From Acidovorax delafieldii (lineage in GTDB: Bacteria; Pseudomonadota; Gammaproteobacteria; Burkholderiales; Burkholderiaceae_C), in the NCBI GenBank assembly GCA_002377855.1, contig DFQQ01000030.1, positions 62,001 through 126,000 of the forward strand: a stretch of 64,000 nucleotides of DNA. Reading direction: 5' to 3'. The notes beneath the pieces are model-generated. The model was not told the origin of the DNA. It saw only the letters and a list, made by a program, of their open reading frames with translations, and made no database searches. Positions 62,446 to 64,000 of the stretch are shown here, piece by piece; the stretch's first letter is position 1, and every line of letters begins with the position of its first letter. A program made the translations under genes and the position numbers.

Positions 62446-62677
62446 GGTTGGCGAGGTCAAAAGATGCTCTACCAACAGGATGTGTTAGCAGATGCAACAA
62501 CCCGCCAAGGTGCCAGAGAAAGGCCATGCACGGGCAACGGGTTTTGCCCATGCTGGTCGGTTTTTGACTTGCCTCAAAAACCGGTGACGCCAGCGTTGCA
62601 CAGATAAAACAATTTGCATCCGCAAGGCCTTGCCCTTGGCGTGGTTATCGGCTAGCAAGAAACATTCAGTTAAAGAT

Positions 62678-64000
62678 TCAAGACACTGGCATCTTAAAAA
62701 CATCCACCGACAAACCCAACGAATGTGCACTGGTCTTCAAGTTCTGGGCCGAGGCAGTGGACTCTTCGACCAATGCTGCGTTCTGCTGCGTCACGGTGTC
62801 CAGCTGCGTCACCGCCTCGTTCACCTGTGCAATGCCGATGGACTGCTCTTTGGTGGCCGAGCTGATCTGCTGCACCAGGGTGCTCACCCGCTGCACGGCA
62901 TCGACCACACTGCCGATGGTCACCCCGGCGTGGTCCATCTGCTGGGCGCCGCTGGCGATCTGGTTGACCGTGACATGGATCAGCCCGCTGATCTCTTTGG
63001 CAGCCCCCGCGCTGCGCTGCGCCAGGGCCCGAACCTCGCCGGCCACCACGGCAAAACCACGCCCCTGTTCGCCAGCACGCGCGGCCTCCACGGCGGCGTT
63101 GAGCGCCAGCAAATTGGTCTGGAAGGCAATGCCCTCGATCAGACCGACGATCTCACTGATCTTGGCCGACGACTGCTGCATCTGCCGCATGGCCACCCCC
63201 AGCTCTTGCACCGCGCGCCCGCCACTGGCCGCCACACGGCTGCTCTGCTCGCTCTCCTGGGACACCTGGGCGGCCGTGTCGGCCGTCTGGCGCACCGTGC
63301 TGGCCAGCTCTTCCATCGACGCGGCGGTTTCCTCCAGGCTGCTGGCCTGCGACTCCGTGCGGGCAGACAGGTCATGGCTGCCTTGCGCAATTTCGGTCGC
63401 AGCCTCGGTGAAGTGGCGCACTTCAGTGCGCACGTCGCCCACCACAGCCCGCAGATTGACCTGGGTCTGCTGCAGGCGGTGCATCAGGCCCCGCAATGGC
63501 TCAGGGTAATCCGCCTGCACGGTCGATGTCAGATTGCAACCGGACAAGTTGGCCGCAAAGCGGCTGGCCTGTGCAATCCCCCGGCCTACCACGACCTGAA
63601 AGCGCCACAGCGCCAGCCCAGCCCCTAGCAGTAGCAGCGCACCCCGCGTCACGACTGCGGCAGCGCCCTGCAAGCCCAGGGCGTCGGGCGCCATGGCCAG
63701 CAGGGCCATCCACAGCAGCATCAATGCCATGCGCTGCGAAAGGGGCCACTGCGCCAAGCGCTGCCCCATCCCCCGCCACCCGGCCGGGCGCACTACGCCA
63801 GCGTGAAGATGGAAACTTGCCCGTCCTGACGCTGCCTCGGCCCGCATCTGGGCGTACAGGCCCTCGGCGGCCGCACACTCTTGCGCACTGGGCTTGGTGC
63901 GCACCGACATGTAGGCGCGGGGTTTGCCGCCTTCCATGATGGGGGTGACGTTGGCCCGAACCCAATAGTGGTCCCCGTTTTTGCGCCGGTTTTTGACGAG
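62678..64000 (-). CDS. Methyl-accepting chemotaxis protein (truncated by window)
   Basis: The 3' part of a second Aer-like receptor: the frame continues open to 64000 and reads LVKNRRKNGDHYWVRANVTPIM, the end of a PAS domain matching the neighbouring receptor. Two membrane segments, then a signalling domain with IEGIAFQTNLLALNAAVEAARAGEQGRGFAVVAGEVR follow (key residues). The stop (TGA) is at 62680-62678. It and the gene to its left are tandem paralogues, 232 bases apart. Confidence 0.92.
   Translation of the reverse strand, partial: LVKNRRKNGDHYWVRANVTPIMEGGKPRAYMSVRTKPSAQECAAAEGLYAQMRAEAASGRASFHLHAGVVRPAGWRGMGQRLAQWPLSQRMALMLLWMALLAMAPDALGLQGAAAVVTRGALLLLGAGLALWRFQVVVGRGIAQASRFAANLSGCNLTSTVQADYPEPLRGLMHRLQQTQVNLRAVVGDVRTEVRHFTEAATEIAQGSHDLSARTESQASSLEETAASMEELASTVRQTADTAAQVSQESEQSSRVAASGGRAVQELGVAMRQMQQSSAKISEIVGLIEGIAFQTNLLALNAAVEAARAGEQGRGFAVVAGEVRALAQRSAGAAKEISGLIHVTVNQIASGAQQMDHAGVTIGSVVDAVQRVSTLVQQISSATKEQSIGIAQVNEAVTQLDTVTQQNAALVEESTASAQNLKTSAHSLGLSVDVFKMPVS

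Overview
The window is a stretch of core bacterial chromosome from a high-GC betaproteobacterium, most likely a member of the Comamonadaceae close to Acidovorax. The basis is gene order (a LysR regulator with leuC, a small lipoprotein gene, leuD and leuB, then asd, fimV, truA, trpF-trpB-trpA and accD; and rpoE-rseA-rseB-mucD-lepA-lepB-rnc-era-recO-pdxJ-acpS), protein character, and a short dispersed repeat that I associate with this family. I could not run a database search, so the genus is an inference. I see no rRNA or tRNA genes, insertion sequences, prophage or CRISPR array.

Layout, left to right. 1-4437: the start of rpsF (minus strand), divergent from the heat-shock chaperone genes grpE-dnaK-dnaJ, which follow a sigma-32-like promoter. 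4567-5931: a beta-CASP metallo-beta-lactamase-fold nuclease. 6241-12152: branched-chain and aspartate-family amino acid genes (LysR regulator, leuC, entericidin-like lipoprotein, leuD, leuB, asd), with a candidate Thr/Ile/Lys leader peptide before asd. 12382-19709: fimV, truA, trpF, trpB, trpA, accD. 19942-21419: a YggT membrane protein and a stand-alone Lon N-domain protein. 21460-27121: five overlapping genes for a small glycan assembly pathway (three glycosyltransferases, a polyprenyl-phosphate sugar transferase and a flippase). 27263-29519: lysS and an MscS-type channel.

From 29608 to 49348 nearly everything is on the minus strand. Read in the direction of transcription, it is: yceD, rpmF, plsX and fabH-fabD-fabG-acpP-fabF (fatty acid synthesis); a YgfX-like membrane protein; rpoE, rseA, rseB and mucD (envelope stress); lepA, lepB, a DUF4845 protein, rnc, era, recO, pdxJ, acpS and nagZ (translation, secretion, RNA processing, cofactor and cell wall). 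49374-50800 (plus): a Maf-type pyrophosphatase and an RsmI-like methyltransferase. 50916-54199 (minus): an S49 peptidase, a Rieske protein, a HAD phosphatase and an RluC-type pseudouridine synthase. 54781-60786 (plus): rne, yaaA, a prolyl 4-hydroxylase-like oxygenase and queF. 60883-64000 (minus): two related PAS-containing chemoreceptors, the second cut by the window edge.

The most interesting non-gene signals are four. First, a dispersed element of about 55 bp in ten copies, all sharing AGCGC-N10-AGCGC spacing; three copies lie in frame inside conserved genes (a LysR gene, trpF, era) and two overlap the 3' ends of acpS and fabH. Second, the leader peptide plus alternative hairpins before asd. 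Third, a strong terminator hairpin only about 43 bp upstream of lepA, behind a TACAAT box, which could be a small RNA or an attenuator. Fourth, a promoter that would start transcription at the yceD start codon, giving a leaderless mRNA.
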